A stretch of 64,000 nucleotides of DNA from Phytohabitans kaempferiae (GCF_042433955.1 NZ_JBHLUH010000060.1:62001-126000), one strand, 5' to 3'. Numbered from the stretch's first letter, positions 1 to 8,367 are shown. Translations and numbers: made by a program. The notes: generated by a model not told the origin, from the sequence alone.

Positions 1-1
1 G

Positions 2-487
2 TCGAAGGTCCTGGCGGCGGCGATCTCCCAGATCAACCCGGATCTGATCGTCTGCGGCGCCGAGTCCACCGACGCGCGGGGGCAGCTCATCCCGCACATG
101 ATCGCCGAGCGGCTCGGCATCGCCGCGCTCACCGGCGCGCGGAAGCTGACCGTTGACGGGCCAGCGCTGACGATCGAACGGCAGACCGAGGACGGCTACG
201 AGGTGGTCTCCGCCGCCATGCCCGCCGTCGTGAGCGTGTGGGACACGATCAACGAGCCGCGGTACCCGTCGTTCAAGGGCATCATGGCCGCCAAGAAGAA
301 GCCCGTGGCCACCCGGTCGCTGGCCGACCTCGGCGTACCGGCCGCCGAGGTGGGCTTCGACGGCGCCACCAGCGTGGTCGTGGAGCACGGCAAGCGACCA
401 CCGCGGCAGGCCGGCAACAAGATCACTGACTCGGGTGACGGCGGCGTGAAGCTCGTCGAGTTCCTGGCGTCCGAGAAGCTCGTCTGA
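2..487 (+). CDS. etfB: Electron transfer flavoprotein beta subunit, 5'-truncated by window edge
   Basis: The last 161 residues of the beta subunit of electron transfer flavoprotein. With EtfA it forms the soluble FAD/AMP heterodimer that takes electrons from acyl-CoA dehydrogenases. The reading frame is open from base 2, so roughly the first 100 residues of a typical 255-265 residue protein lie outside the window. The C-terminal family signature PRYPSFKGIMAAKKKP and the upstream ESTDARGQLIPHMIAERLG segment are clear. etfA follows after 17 bases, preceded by an AGAGAGGCACCCCAAG leader, so the two are one operon. The identification is firm; only the physiological electron donor is unknown. Confidence 0.95.
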   Translation, partial: SKVLAAAISQINPDLIVCGAESTDARGQLIPHMIAERLGIAALTGARKLTVDGPALTIERQTEDGYEVVSAAMPAVVSVWDTINEPRYPSFKGIMAAKKKPVATRSLADLGVPAAEVGFDGATSVVVEHGKRPPRQAGNKITDSGDGGVKLVEFLASEKLV

Positions 488-504
488 CAGAGAGGCACCC
501 CAAG

Positions 505-1467
505 ATGGCAGAGGTACTCGTCGTCGTCGAGGCCGCACCGGCGACCGGCGTCAAGAAGGTCACCCTCGAACTGCTGACGATCGCCCGGGCCCTGGGCGAG
601 CCGTCCGCCGTCGTGCTCGGCGCGCCCGGTGCGGCCACCGCCGTCCAGGACAAGCTCGCCGAGTTCGGCGCGCGGACGATCTACGCCGTGCAGAGCGAGG
701 ATCTCGACGCCTACCTGGTCGCGCCGAAGGCGACGGCGCTGGCCGACCTGATCACGGCGGTATCGCCGGCCGCGGTCCTGCTCGCCGCCTCCCAGGAGGG
801 CAAGGAGATCGCCGGCCGGCTAGCGATCAAGCTCGGCAACGGCATCCTCACCGACGTGGTCGGCCTCGACGCCTCCGGCGTGGCCACGCAGCTCGCGTTC
901 GCCGGCTCCACGGTCGTCAAGTCCAGGGTGACCAAGGGGATCCCGCTGGTGACCCTGCGGCCCAACTCCGTCACGCCGGTCCCGGCGCCGGCGTCACCCG
1001 TCTTGGAGAACGTGGCCGTCGAGGTGGCCGAAAACGACAAGCTCGCCCGGGTGCTCAACCGGGTGGCCGAGCGGAAGGGCTCCCGCCCGGAGCTCACCGA
1101 GGCATCCATCGTGGTCTCCGGCGGACGCGGCGTGGGCAGCGCCGACAACTTCAAGCTCGTCGAGGAGCTGGCCGACCTGGTCGGCGGCGCCGTCGGCGCG
1201 TCCCGCGCCGCCGTCGACTCCGGCTTCTACCCGCACCAGTTCCAGGTCGGCCAGACCGGCAAGACGGTCTCGCCGCAGCTGTACCTGGCCCTGGGCATCT
1301 CCGGCGCCATCCAGCACCGCGCCGGCATGCAGACGTCGAAGACCATCGTCGCGGTCAACAAGGACGACGAGGCGCCCATCTTCGAGCTGGCGGACTTCGG
1401 CGTCGTGGGCGACCTGTTCAAGGTCGTACCGCGGGCGACCGAAGCGATCCGCGAGCGCAGGGGCTGA
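505..1467 (+). CDS. etfA: Electron transfer flavoprotein alpha subunit
   Basis: A 320-residue alpha subunit of ETF, the usual family length. It carries the FAD-binding C-terminal domain: SGGRGVGSADNF at about residues 200-211, then GASRAAVDSGFYPHQFQVG and GQTGKTVSPQLYLALGISG, which bind the FAD pyrophosphate and ribityl chain. The N-terminal half is the alpha/beta domain that packs on EtfB. The ATG start has a purine-rich leader in the gap after etfB. A MaoC-type hydratase starts 6 bases downstream, so this short operon links acyl-CoA oxidation (ETF) with hydration of the enoyl-CoA product. Confidence 0.96.
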   Translation: MAEVLVVVEAAPATGVKKVTLELLTIARALGEPSAVVLGAPGAATAVQDKLAEFGARTIYAVQSEDLDAYLVAPKATALADLITAVSPAAVLLAASQEGKEIAGRLAIKLGNGILTDVVGLDASGVATQLAFAGSTVVKSRVTKGIPLVTLRPNSVTPVPAPASPVLENVAVEVAENDKLARVLNRVAERKGSRPELTEASIVVSGGRGVGSADNFKLVEELADLVGGAVGASRAAVDSGFYPHQFQVGQTGKTVSPQLYLALGISGAIQHRAGMQTSKTIVAVNKDDEAPIFELADFGVVGDLFKVVPRATEAIRERRG

Positions 1468-1473
1468 TCGCCG

Positions 1474-1926
1474 ATGAGGGTCTTTCATCGAATCGACGAA
1501 CTCGAACGCGCGATCGGGACGCACCTCGGCTACTCGGACTGGCAGACGATCAGCCAGGAGCGGATCGACGCGTTCGCCGACGCCACCGGCGACCACCAGT
1601 GGATCCACGTCGACCCCGCGCGGGCGGCACAGAGCCGCTTCGGCTCGACGATCGCGCACGGGTACCTGACGCTCTCCCTCGTGCCGCTGTTCCTCAACCA
1701 GATCTACCGCGTCGAGGGCACCACGATGGCCGTGAACTACGGCGCCAACCGGGTGCGGTACCCCTCCCCGGTCCCGGTGGGTTCCCGGCTGCGAGGCGGT
1801 GTGGAACTACTCGGACTCGAGCCGACCGCGAGCGGACAGCGGCTCACGTCCCGCGTCACGATCGACCGGGAGGGCGGCGACAAGCCGGCCTGCGTGGCGG
1901 AGGTGCTCAGCCTGCTGGTGCTGTAA
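1474..1926 (+). CDS. MaoC-family (R)-specific enoyl-CoA hydratase-like protein
   Basis: A single-hotdog hydratase of 150 residues, resembling NodN/PhaJ-like MaoC proteins. The hydratase-2 catalytic pair is present in ATGDHQWIHVDP, with Asp five positions before His. It is followed by the SRFGSTIAHGYLTLSL segment, whose Ser/Gly region forms the rest of the active site. The expected reaction is syn hydration of a trans-2-enoyl-CoA to the (R)-3-hydroxyacyl-CoA. It is 6 bases downstream of etfA and last in this operon; a perfect 10-bp hairpin follows 23 bases after the stop. The substrate cannot be read from the sequence. Confidence 0.85.
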   Translation: MRVFHRIDELERAIGTHLGYSDWQTISQERIDAFADATGDHQWIHVDPARAAQSRFGSTIAHGYLTLSLVPLFLNQIYRVEGTTMAVNYGANRVRYPSPVPVGSRLRGGVELLGLEPTASGQRLTSRVTIDREGGDKPACVAEVLSLLVL

Positions 1927-1949
1927 CGCGCGGCCTGCGGGTGAGCACG

Positions 1950-1972
1950 AGCGCCGCCCGGCGGGCGGCGCT
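1950..1972. terminator. Hairpin terminator after the etfBA-maoC operon
   Basis: AGCGCCGCCC, a 3-base loop GGC, then GGGCGGCGCT: a perfect 10-bp stem beginning 23 bases after the maoC stop. The flanking GTGAGC and CTCAC can lengthen the stem imperfectly. There is no U-tract, as is common for actinobacterial terminators. It also separates the plus-strand operon from the remnant region. Confidence 0.6.
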
Positions 1973-1984
1973 CACACAGCCAGG

Positions 1985-2089
1985 GCCGGCGATCCGACCG
2001 CGGGTGATCGCCACGTCCTGGACCCGCGCACCGTCCGGCCCGACGACGAGCCCGTTCCTGACGATCGTGTCGGATGCCTCGCTCACCAC
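1985..2089 (-). pseudogene. N-terminal fragment of an amidohydrolase (dihydropyrimidinase/allantoinase type)
   Basis: The minus strand from 2089 reads SDTIVRNGLVVGPDGARVQ then DVAITRGRIAG. This is the classic first beta-sandwich strand pair of cyclic amidohydrolases (D-hydantoinase, allantoinase, dihydroorotase). Similarity stops after about 35 residues near the hairpin at 1950-1972, and no metal-binding HxH segment follows. The fragment lies just downstream of the FCD regulator remnant on the same strand, so a regulator-amidohydrolase pair probably once stood here. It is too short to be functional. Confidence 0.45.
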
Positions 2090-2110
2090 CCTCGTGCGTG
2101 CGGCCGCGCC

Positions 2111-2339
2111 CGGCCGTCATCGCGTCGAGGATCCGCTCGAAGACGTCGAAGCGCGTGTCGAACAGGACCGTCGCCGCGCTGCGGAGGATCGGGTTGCCGC
2201 TCATCTCGGTGAGCGCCTTGTGGAAGTCCACGGTGATGAGGCGCCGGCGCTCGGTGTCGATCGACTCGCCGTACACCGCTATCGACTCGCGCGGCCGGGC
2301 GACGGCGGCCTTCGTCGCGGTCAGCGCGACCGCCAGGTG
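2111..2339 (-). pseudogene. FCD-domain (GntR family) regulator C-terminal fragment
   Basis: The minus-strand frame across this interval contains ITVDFHKALTEMSGNPILRS followed by DTRFDVFERILDAM. This matches the last helices of an FCD ligand-binding domain (the FHxAL...SGNP pattern). No winged-helix domain or start is visible upstream, and the frame runs on without a proper stop. It is therefore treated as a decayed gene. It is oriented with, and directly downstream of, the intact fusion regulator. Bases 2340-2714 show no convincing gene, only low-quality overlapping frames. Confidence 0.45.
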
Positions 2340-2714
2340 TGCCGGCGGCTGCCCGGCCGAAGAGCTGGTCATGGGCGCGGCGTCCTGCACCGCATACCTC
2401 GCCAGCCTCGACGAGAGCGACGCCGCGCGGGCGGTCGCCCTCGCCGAGAACCTGTTCGATCGGGTCAGACCCCACGCGGCCGTGGTCACCCTCGGAGCTC
2501 CGGCTCGCCTACATCCACGCCGGTTGGCGGCGACGAACGCATCCTGCTTTCTCATGTTCGCGGCAGGTGCAGCCCACGCGGGTCCGTGGCCCGATCGACC
2601 GTTCGGTGTCGGCGCCGTCACAAGCCCTCGGCAGACAGCGCCGCTCCGAGCGCAACCGCATCGAGGGCAGGGGCAGCCGGTGCTGGAGGCCTACTGCCGC
2701 GCGACGGCCTGGGA

Positions 2715-4640
2715 CTACCCGGCGGGGGCGAAGGTGGACAGCAACCCGGCGTAACGGCTGCTCTGACGCTCGACGTAGGCGGCGTACTCGTCGTGGGTCA
2801 TCCGGCGGACGCCGAGCCCGGCGGCGTGCATCTGGCGCAGGTGCGCCGGGTTGTCCATGGCCGCCTGGAACGCCGCCCGCAGTGTACGCAGCCGCCCCGC
2901 CGGTACGCCGTCGGGCGCCCAGACCCCCCGGATGGACGCCAGTACCAACCCGTCGAAACCACCCTCCGCTGCGGTGACAACCTCGGGAAGCAGCGGAAAG
3001 CGCTCCTCGGTGAACATGGCCAGCGCACGCAGCTCGTCGGCACGCAGTGCCGGCACGGTGATGCCGGAGCCGAAGAATGCCACGTCGGTCTGACCGGCCA
3101 GGAACCGGGCGATGTGTTCCATGCTGCCGCAGTAGTGGATGAAACGAAAAGAGATCCCGGTGGTCTGCTCGAGCAGCAACGCGCCGAGGTGTGCGGGCGT
3201 GTACGGGCCCGAGGTACCGACTGTCACCTGCCCCGGTCGGCGGGCGGCGTCCCGGACCAGGTCGCGGAGGTTGCCGTATCGGCTGTCGGCCCGGACGAAC
3301 ACGCCGATCGGGTCAAACGCCTGGTTGGCGACCAGCACGAACCGGGATCGGCCCTGCGGCAGCGTAATGTCCAGCGCCGGCTGGTTGAGGAACGCCAGGT
3401 GGTAGCCGTCGGCGGGTTGCCGGGCCAACCGTTTCAGGGCATGCCGGGACTGGGCGTCGTCGTCGTTGACCACCACCACGGCCTGGTCCAGCTCCTGGGC
3501 GACGAGCGGGGCGAGGATCCGCGCACCGACGTCGGTGACGCCCCCGGCGGCCCACGGTACGGTCAGGGTGATCGGGCGGTTCGGGAAGGCTTCCCTACGT
3601 GTGGTCGGGCTGTCGCGGTGGCCGGCATCGACGATTCCGGGTGCCGCCGCCCGGGGTGGGGTGGGCGGCGGCGATGTCCAGCCGGGCCGGGTGTGGCGGG
3701 TACCCAGACGGGCGAAGCACTGCCGGGTGGTGTCGTCGGCGGGCACCAGGTGGACGACGCCGAAGCGCTCGTCTGCGGCCAGCGTGCTCTGCCACACCTG
3801 CACGGTGTACTGGCCGGCGCTCGGATGGTCCATGCGGAGGGTCTGGTGGTCGAGGTAGTCCGGTTCGTCGCCCTGGGGCAGGTGGGCGCTGAGCGCCAGC
3901 CACGCCGCGCAGAGCCGCCGGTCGGCGAGCACCGCGTCCAGGACGCTGCTGAGCTCGGCCGAGGCCGGTCGTTGCAGGATGTCCCGGCGTAGCAGCATGA
4001 GCTGCTGCCGGACGAACGCCGGATAGGAGTGCAGGGTCCGGCGGAGGAATTCTCCCCCTTGGTGCCCTTCGCCGAGAAGTTCCACGATTCGTCGGCCGCG
4101 TACCTCGGCAAGGCAGGCGTCACGGTCGGGGTAGCTGAGGAAGGCGCACGCGAAGAGGTGGTTGACGTCCCAGATCCGGTTCTCCTGATCGATCAACAGG
4201 GCCGGGTGCGGGGTGTCGTGGACGACCCGGCCGACCCGGCGGGCCATCTCCGCGATCTCACCGCTGCCCGGGGCAGGCGGGGTGAGCAGGTAGCCGGCGA
4301 GGCGCAGCAGCCGGCTGCGATCTGCCCAGGCCAGATCGAGCGCCTCGCTGATCCGGTTGAGTGTGTCCAGCGCGGGCCGCTGCCGCCCGCACTCGATCCG
4401 GTTGATGTGCGCCTTGTCGCTGCCGATCGCCACCGCCAGGTCCTCCTGCGTCCACGGGCGGTCGACGTGCAACTGGCGCTGCCGGCTGCGGTAGACACGG
4501 ATGCGTTGGCCGAGGGCCTGCAACGCGACCCCGCCCTCGTCTGGAGGGCTGGCGCGGCGAGCACCAGCCAGCTCTCCGTGCACCATCGTCCTCACCCCCG
4601 CAGCATCGGCGATACGACTGCGGGTCGGTGTTCCGGTCAT
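2715..4640 (-). CDS. XRE-MmyB-like sensor fused to a TctC-type substrate-binding domain (putative one-component regulator)
   Basis: A 641-residue protein with three parts. Residues 43-104 are an XRE helix-turn-helix (WTQEDLAVAIGSDKAHINRI). Residues 135-310 are an MmyB-like sensor (HPALLIDQENRIWDVN). A Pro/Ala-rich linker covers about 312-350. Residues 352-641 are a complete Bug/TctC solute-binding domain, opening RPITLTVPWAAGGVTDVGAR and colinear with the tctC product encoded at 9380-10366. There is no signal peptide, so the TctC domain is cytosolic. The natural inference is a one-component regulator that senses, inside the cell, the carboxylate imported by the linked transporter. The ATG at 4640 overlaps the dhaL stop (ATGA). 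An alternative ATG at 4586 follows GGGGGTGAGGACG and would lose 18 residues outside any domain. The frame is continuous through the junction. Confidence 0.85.
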   Translation of the reverse strand: MTGTPTRSRIADAAGVRTMVHGELAGARRASPPDEGGVALQALGQRIRVYRSRQRQLHVDRPWTQEDLAVAIGSDKAHINRIECGRQRPALDTLNRISEALDLAWADRSRLLRLAGYLLTPPAPGSGEIAEMARRVGRVVHDTPHPALLIDQENRIWDVNHLFACAFLSYPDRDACLAEVRGRRIVELLGEGHQGGEFLRRTLHSYPAFVRQQLMLLRRDILQRPASAELSSVLDAVLADRRLCAAWLALSAHLPQGDEPDYLDHQTLRMDHPSAGQYTVQVWQSTLAADERFGVVHLVPADDTTRQCFARLGTRHTRPGWTSPPPTPPRAAAPGIVDAGHRDSPTTRREAFPNRPITLTVPWAAGGVTDVGARILAPLVAQELDQAVVVVNDDDAQSRHALKRLARQPADGYHLAFLNQPALDITLPQGRSRFVLVANQAFDPIGVFVRADSRYGNLRDLVRDAARRPGQVTVGTSGPYTPAHLGALLLEQTTGISFRFIHYCGSMEHIARFLAGQTDVAFFGSGITVPALRADELRALAMFTEERFPLLPEVVTAAEGGFDGLVLASIRGVWAPDGVPAGRLRTLRAAFQAAMDNPAHLRQMHAAGLGVRRMTHDEYAAYVERQSSRYAGLLSTFAPAG

Positions 4641-5296
4641 CGGCCCGCAACCGACTTGACCAGGAGATAGACCAGGATAGCCCCGGGATCCCGGTGACCG
4701 GCGGCCCGCTCGGGCAGCCAGCGCGCCCGGCCGAACCTGGGGGTCATGCCGGCGGTGGCGGTTGCGCCCCGCAGCGCGGCGTCGGCGGCCCGGGCGGCGG
4801 CCTCGACACCGGTGAGTCCGTCCAGCACTGCGGCGTCGAGCGCCTCCCGGGCGGGTACCAGGGCGTCCAGCAGTGTCTTGTCCCCGACATCTGCTTTGCC
4901 CTTTTCCCGGATGCCGTCCTCAGCGGCCCGCATCATCGCCGCGATTTCGGCCAGGCCAACCACCGTCTGCCCGTTCGCCACCCTGGCGGCCCTGAGCAGC
5001 CCGATGCTGAGCAGCGCGCCGATCGTCGCGCCAGCGGCGTCGGAGACCGCCGCGGCGGCCCGGGAGAGGATCCGCCCGATGTCGTCCGGGTGCTCGCGCA
5101 GGCTCTCCCGCACCGCCCGGGCCGCGGTGGCCACGCTGGCCCCCAGGTCGCCGTCGCCGACAGCCGCATCCAACTCGGTCAGGTGGTCCCGCTCGGCCTC
5201 CAGCGCGTGGGTCACCGCGGTGAGAACCGCGACCAGCCGGGCCGCGTCGACCCCCGGAACCACCGGTTCGGGCTGCTCGCCGGTGCCGCTCACCAC
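4637..5296 (-). CDS. dhaL: Dihydroxyacetone kinase subunit DhaL-like (ATP-binding domain)
   Basis: A 219-residue DhaL-type kinase subunit. ELDAAVGDGDLG at residues 41-52 supplies the Mg-ATP-coordinating aspartates (Asp43, Asp48, Asp50), and KADVGDKTLLDAL near 136 is the second conserved segment. It would pair with the DhaK-like substrate subunit encoded immediately upstream; the two genes overlap by 7 bases. Relatives phosphorylate dihydroxyacetone or four-carbon ketoses such as erythrulose. No PTS partner (DhaM) is nearby, so ATP rather than phosphoenolpyruvate is the likely donor. It is followed, with an ATGA overlap, by the TctC-fusion regulator. Confidence 0.9.
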   Translation of the reverse strand: MVSGTGEQPEPVVPGVDAARLVAVLTAVTHALEAERDHLTELDAAVGDGDLGASVATAARAVRESLREHPDDIGRILSRAAAAVSDAAGATIGALLSIGLLRAARVANGQTVVGLAEIAAMMRAAEDGIREKGKADVGDKTLLDALVPAREALDAAVLDGLTGVEAAARAADAALRGATATAGMTPRFGRARWLPERAAGHRDPGAILVYLLVKSVAGR

Positions 5297-6300
5297 CCGC
5301 CGCCCTGGCGGAACAGGGGCGAGTACGCCGGCGCATCCAGCAGCCGGGTGCGCTCGTCGTCCAGGCGGAGCAGCGACACCGAGCAGCCGGCCATCTCCAA
5401 CGAGGTGGCGTACTCGCCGACGTAGCCGCGGTGGACGGTGATGTCGTACCCGTCCAGGCGGCGCCGCACCGCCCGGTACACCACGTAGAGCTCCTCAAGC
5501 GGGGTCGCGCCCAGCCCGTTGACGAGCACGGCGACCCGGTCACCAGCGACGAACGGCAGGTCGGCCACGATCGTGTCGACCAGGTCGGCGGTGATCTCGT
5601 CGGCCCGCGCCAGCGGGCCCCGCCGGACACCCGGCTCGCCGTGGATGCCCATGCCGAGCTCCATCTCGCCGGCGTCGAGGGTGAAGGTGGGCCGGCCGGC
5701 CGTCGGGACCGTACTCGGAGCCAGGGCCACGCCCAGGCTCCGGGTGTTGGCCACCGCGTCGGCCGCGGTGGCGGTGACCGCGTCCAGATCGGCACCCTCG
5801 GCGGCACGCGCGCCGGCGAGCTTGTACGCGAACACGATCCCCGCGACCCCGCGCCGGTCGCTGCGGTTGGCGGCGGGTGCGGAGGCCACGTCGTCACAGA
5901 CGCGTACGCTCCGCACCGCGATCCCTTCCGCCTCGGCCTGCTCGGCGGCGGTCTCGAAATGCAGCGTGTCGCCCTGGTAGTTGCCGTAGAGGTGGAGAAC
6001 TCCGGCACCGGCGTCGACGGCCCGGGTCACCGCGAGCATTTGTCGCGCCGACGGCGAGGCGAAGACGTTCCCCACCGCGACGCCGTCGGCGAGGCCCTCA
6101 CCGACGTACCCCAGGAAGACCGGCAGGTGTCCGGAGCCGCCGCCGGTGGCGATGCCGACCTTGCCGGGGATCGCGCCGGCGGCCCGCACCAGAGCGCGCG
6201 GCTCTTCCTCGACGGCGCGAAGCCAGCCGGGATGGGCGAGCAGGATGCCGTCGAGGACCTCGTCGACGAAGTCCTCGGGGTCGTTGATGATTTTCTGCAC
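5290..6300 (-). CDS. dhaK: Dihydroxyacetone kinase subunit DhaK-like (substrate-binding)
   Basis: A 336-residue DhaK domain protein. GGGSGHLP at 53-60 and YGNYQGD at 105-111 shape the substrate pocket. His220 in GMGIHGEPG is the histidine that binds the ketose carbonyl as a hemiaminal in characterised DhaK proteins. With DhaL it should phosphorylate a short keto-sugar. The gene starts 12 bases after the CoA-transferase stop within the long minus-strand operon. The pairing of a C3/C4 ketose kinase with a carboxylate transporter and CoA-ester enzymes is unusual. It suggests that degradation of the imported acid releases a hydroxy-ketone. Confidence 0.92.
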   Translation of the reverse strand: MQKIINDPEDFVDEVLDGILLAHPGWLRAVEEEPRALVRAAGAIPGKVGIATGGGSGHLPVFLGYVGEGLADGVAVGNVFASPSARQMLAVTRAVDAGAGVLHLYGNYQGDTLHFETAAEQAEAEGIAVRSVRVCDDVASAPAANRSDRRGVAGIVFAYKLAGARAAEGADLDAVTATAADAVANTRSLGVALAPSTVPTAGRPTFTLDAGEMELGMGIHGEPGVRRGPLARADEITADLVDTIVADLPFVAGDRVAVLVNGLGATPLEELYVVYRAVRRRLDGYDITVHRGYVGEYATSLEMAGCSVSLLRLDDERTRLLDAPAYSPLFRQGGGW

Positions 6301-6312
6301 CTGGTGCCTCCG

Positions 6313-7527
6313 TCAGACCACGTTCCGGGCGCGCAGCCCGATCAGGCGCGCGCCGTCCAGATCGAGCAACTTGGCGAGTACCTCGTCGGTGTCCTCGCCC
6401 AGCTCGGGGGCGGGCGCCGGCTCCTCCTCCGGCACCCGGGACAGCTTGATCGGGTTCCCGGTGAAGGCGAGCCGCCCGCGCCGCGGGTCGTCCACCTCGT
6501 AGACCATGCGCCGGGCCCGCAGCTGGGGACAGTGCAGCAGGTCGTGGACGTTTTGCACCGGCGCGGCCGGCAGGTCGGCCGCCCGGAACAACTCCACCAC
6601 CTCGGCACGGGTCCGCTCCCGTGCCCACTCCTCAAGGATCGGCCGGAGCACCTGGTCGTAGCGGCGGCCACGGGCGGTGTCCGGGTTGAGGTCTGGGTCG
6701 TCGCGCAGGTCGGTACGGTCGATCAGCGTGCAGAGCCGGTCCCACATGGCGTCGCCCATCGTGGTCATCACCACGTACCCATCGGCGACCCGGAACGCGC
6801 CGAGCGGGTTTTCCCGGGCGTCGTTGCCCCGGGTGGGCAGTTCGTCAGTGAGGTGGTAGCGGAGCAGGGCACGCTGGGAAAAGCTGGCGAGGCTGTCGTA
6901 CATCGCCACGTCGACGTGCTGGCCACGGCCCGTCAGATCGCGGTGACGCAGCGCCATCAGCGTGCCGGACACAGCGAATATCCCGGCGACCAGGTCGCCG
7001 ATGGCGACGCCGGTGGGCACCGGCGGGCCGTCGCGCTCGCCCGTGATGTCCATGATCCCGCTCATCGCCTGGGCGATCAGGTTGAACGCCGGCCGTTCGG
7101 TGTACGGGCCGGGGTAGATGTCGTCGTGCCCGAAGCCACTGACCGAGGTGTAGACGATGCGCGGGTTGATCTCGGCGAGGGTGGCGTAGTCAAGCCCGAG
7201 GCGGCGCATGGTGGTGGCGGTGAAGTTCTCCATCACCACGTCGCTGATCTTCACCAGCTCGATGAAGATCTCGCGGCCCTCCTCGCTGCGCAGGTCGAGG
7301 GTCACTCCCTTCTTGCCGCGGTTGAGGTAGGCCATGGTGTGGTCGACCGTCCGACCGTCAGCGGCCCGTACCAGGTGCCGGCGGGCCAGTTCCCCGGTGC
7401 CCGGCCTCTCGATCTTGATAACTTCGGCGCCGGCCTGGGCCAGGAACAGGGTGGCGTACGGGCCGGCCAGCACGTGGGTCAGGTCCAGCACGCGGATGCC
7501 GTCCAGCGGTTTCACCGTGTCGCCCAT
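6313..7527 (-). CDS. CaiB/BaiF family (class III) CoA transferase
   Basis: A 404-residue family III CoA transferase. It opens KPLDGIRVLDLTHVLAGPYA, carries EVIKIERPGTGE at about 35-46, and has Asp178 in GVAIGDLVAG, which matches the aspartate that forms the aspartyl-CoA anhydride in formyl-CoA transferase. It should move CoA from an acyl-CoA donor to a carboxylic acid, probably the acid brought in by TctABC. The start chosen is ATG 7527, which has GGTGAG seven bases upstream. An ATG at 7551 would add eight residues and overlap the preceding crotonase gene. Confidence 0.9.
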   Translation of the reverse strand: MGDTVKPLDGIRVLDLTHVLAGPYATLFLAQAGAEVIKIERPGTGELARRHLVRAADGRTVDHTMAYLNRGKKGVTLDLRSEEGREIFIELVKISDVVMENFTATTMRRLGLDYATLAEINPRIVYTSVSGFGHDDIYPGPYTERPAFNLIAQAMSGIMDITGERDGPPVPTGVAIGDLVAGIFAVSGTLMALRHRDLTGRGQHVDVAMYDSLASFSQRALLRYHLTDELPTRGNDARENPLGAFRVADGYVVMTTMGDAMWDRLCTLIDRTDLRDDPDLNPDTARGRRYDQVLRPILEEWARERTRAEVVELFRAADLPAAPVQNVHDLLHCPQLRARRMVYEVDDPRRGRLAFTGNPIKLSRVPEEEPAPAPELGEDTDEVLAKLLDLDGARLIGLRARNVV

Positions 7528-7535
7528 CGCGCCGC

Positions 7536-8333
7536 TCACCGCCCCGTCCATTGTGGTTCGCGCTTCTCCCGGAAGGCTCGCGGCCCCTCCTGCCCGTCCT
7601 CGGTGAGCCGCTGCTGGGCGGTGTAGTACTCGTCCAGCGCGACCGTGCCGGCCGGCAGGGCCCGCAGGGTCTGCATGATTTCCTTGCTCCGCCGCACGGC
7701 GAGCGGGGACATGCGGCAGACCTGCCGGGCCAGCCGCATCGCCTCGGGCAGCACCTGGTCGGCCGGGACGACCTGGTTGACCAGGCCCACCTCGTAGGCC
7801 CGCCGGGCGCTGAGCCGGTCGCCGGCGAGGATCAACTCGGCCGCAACCGCGTCCGGCAGCGCGGCGGCCAGCCGCGCCGCCCCGCCCACCTGGCCGATGT
7901 TGACGTGCAGGTCGCCCAGCCACGCCGCCTCACTCATCACCCGCAGGTCGCAGCTCAGCACGAGGCCCAGCCCGCCGCCGATGGCGTATCCGTTGATCGC
8001 CCCGATGACCGGCTGTGGCAGCTGGTACTTGTGCAGGTGCGCGCCGAAGTCCCCGTACGACGGATGCCGGGGGTCGTAGCGCGGCACCAACTCTCCGCGC
8101 CGTTGGTACTCGGCGAGTTCCTTGACGTCCCGCCCGGCGCAGAACGCCTCGGTGCCGGTACCGGTCAGCACCACCACCCACACGTCGGGATCGCCCCGCA
8201 CCGCCCGCCACACGTCGGCCAGTTCGCCCTGCATCCGGTCGTCGTAGGCGTTCCGGGCGCGCGGCCGGTTCAGGGTGACCACCGCTATGTGGTCCTCCCG
8301 CTGATAGGTCACGGTTTCCAGTCGCTCGTCCAA
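7536..8333 (-). CDS. Crotonase-fold enoyl-CoA hydratase/isomerase family protein lacking both hydratase glutamates
   Basis: A 265-residue crotonase. The oxyanion-hole segment GAINGYAIGGGLGLVLSCD is clear. The two glutamates of true enoyl-CoA hydratases are absent: the first is Gly in GGGLGL and the second aligns with His in LGDLHVNIG. So it may act as another crotonase enzyme (isomerase, decarboxylase, hydrolase or C-C lyase). The proposed start is TTG 8333, seven bases after a GGAG and 34 bases after the upstream MaoC stop. An ATG at 8438 would overlap that gene by 71 bases with an implausible Cys/Arg-rich N-terminus. Confidence 0.85.
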   Translation of the reverse strand: MDERLETVTYQREDHIAVVTLNRPRARNAYDDRMQGELADVWRAVRGDPDVWVVVLTGTGTEAFCAGRDVKELAEYQRRGELVPRYDPRHPSYGDFGAHLHKYQLPQPVIGAINGYAIGGGLGLVLSCDLRVMSEAAWLGDLHVNIGQVGGAARLAAALPDAVAAELILAGDRLSARRAYEVGLVNQVVPADQVLPEAMRLARQVCRMSPLAVRRSKEIMQTLRALPAGTVALDEYYTAQQRLTEDGQEGPRAFREKREPQWTGR

Positions 8334-8367
8334 CTCGCTGCTCCGTTCTTCACCCTGGCTGCCGGCC

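Noticed and set aside
1599..3992. Long plus-strand open frame (797 codons)
   Set aside because: It crosses a stretch antisense to the fusion regulator and the maoC gene; composition is Arg/Gly/Pro-rich with no family motif, a typical high-GC shadow frame.
7551..7923. N-terminal extension of the CoA transferase to 536 residues
   Set aside because: The added 130 residues are an antisense-like Arg/Gly/Pro-rich reading across the crotonase gene; family proteins start near ATG 7527.
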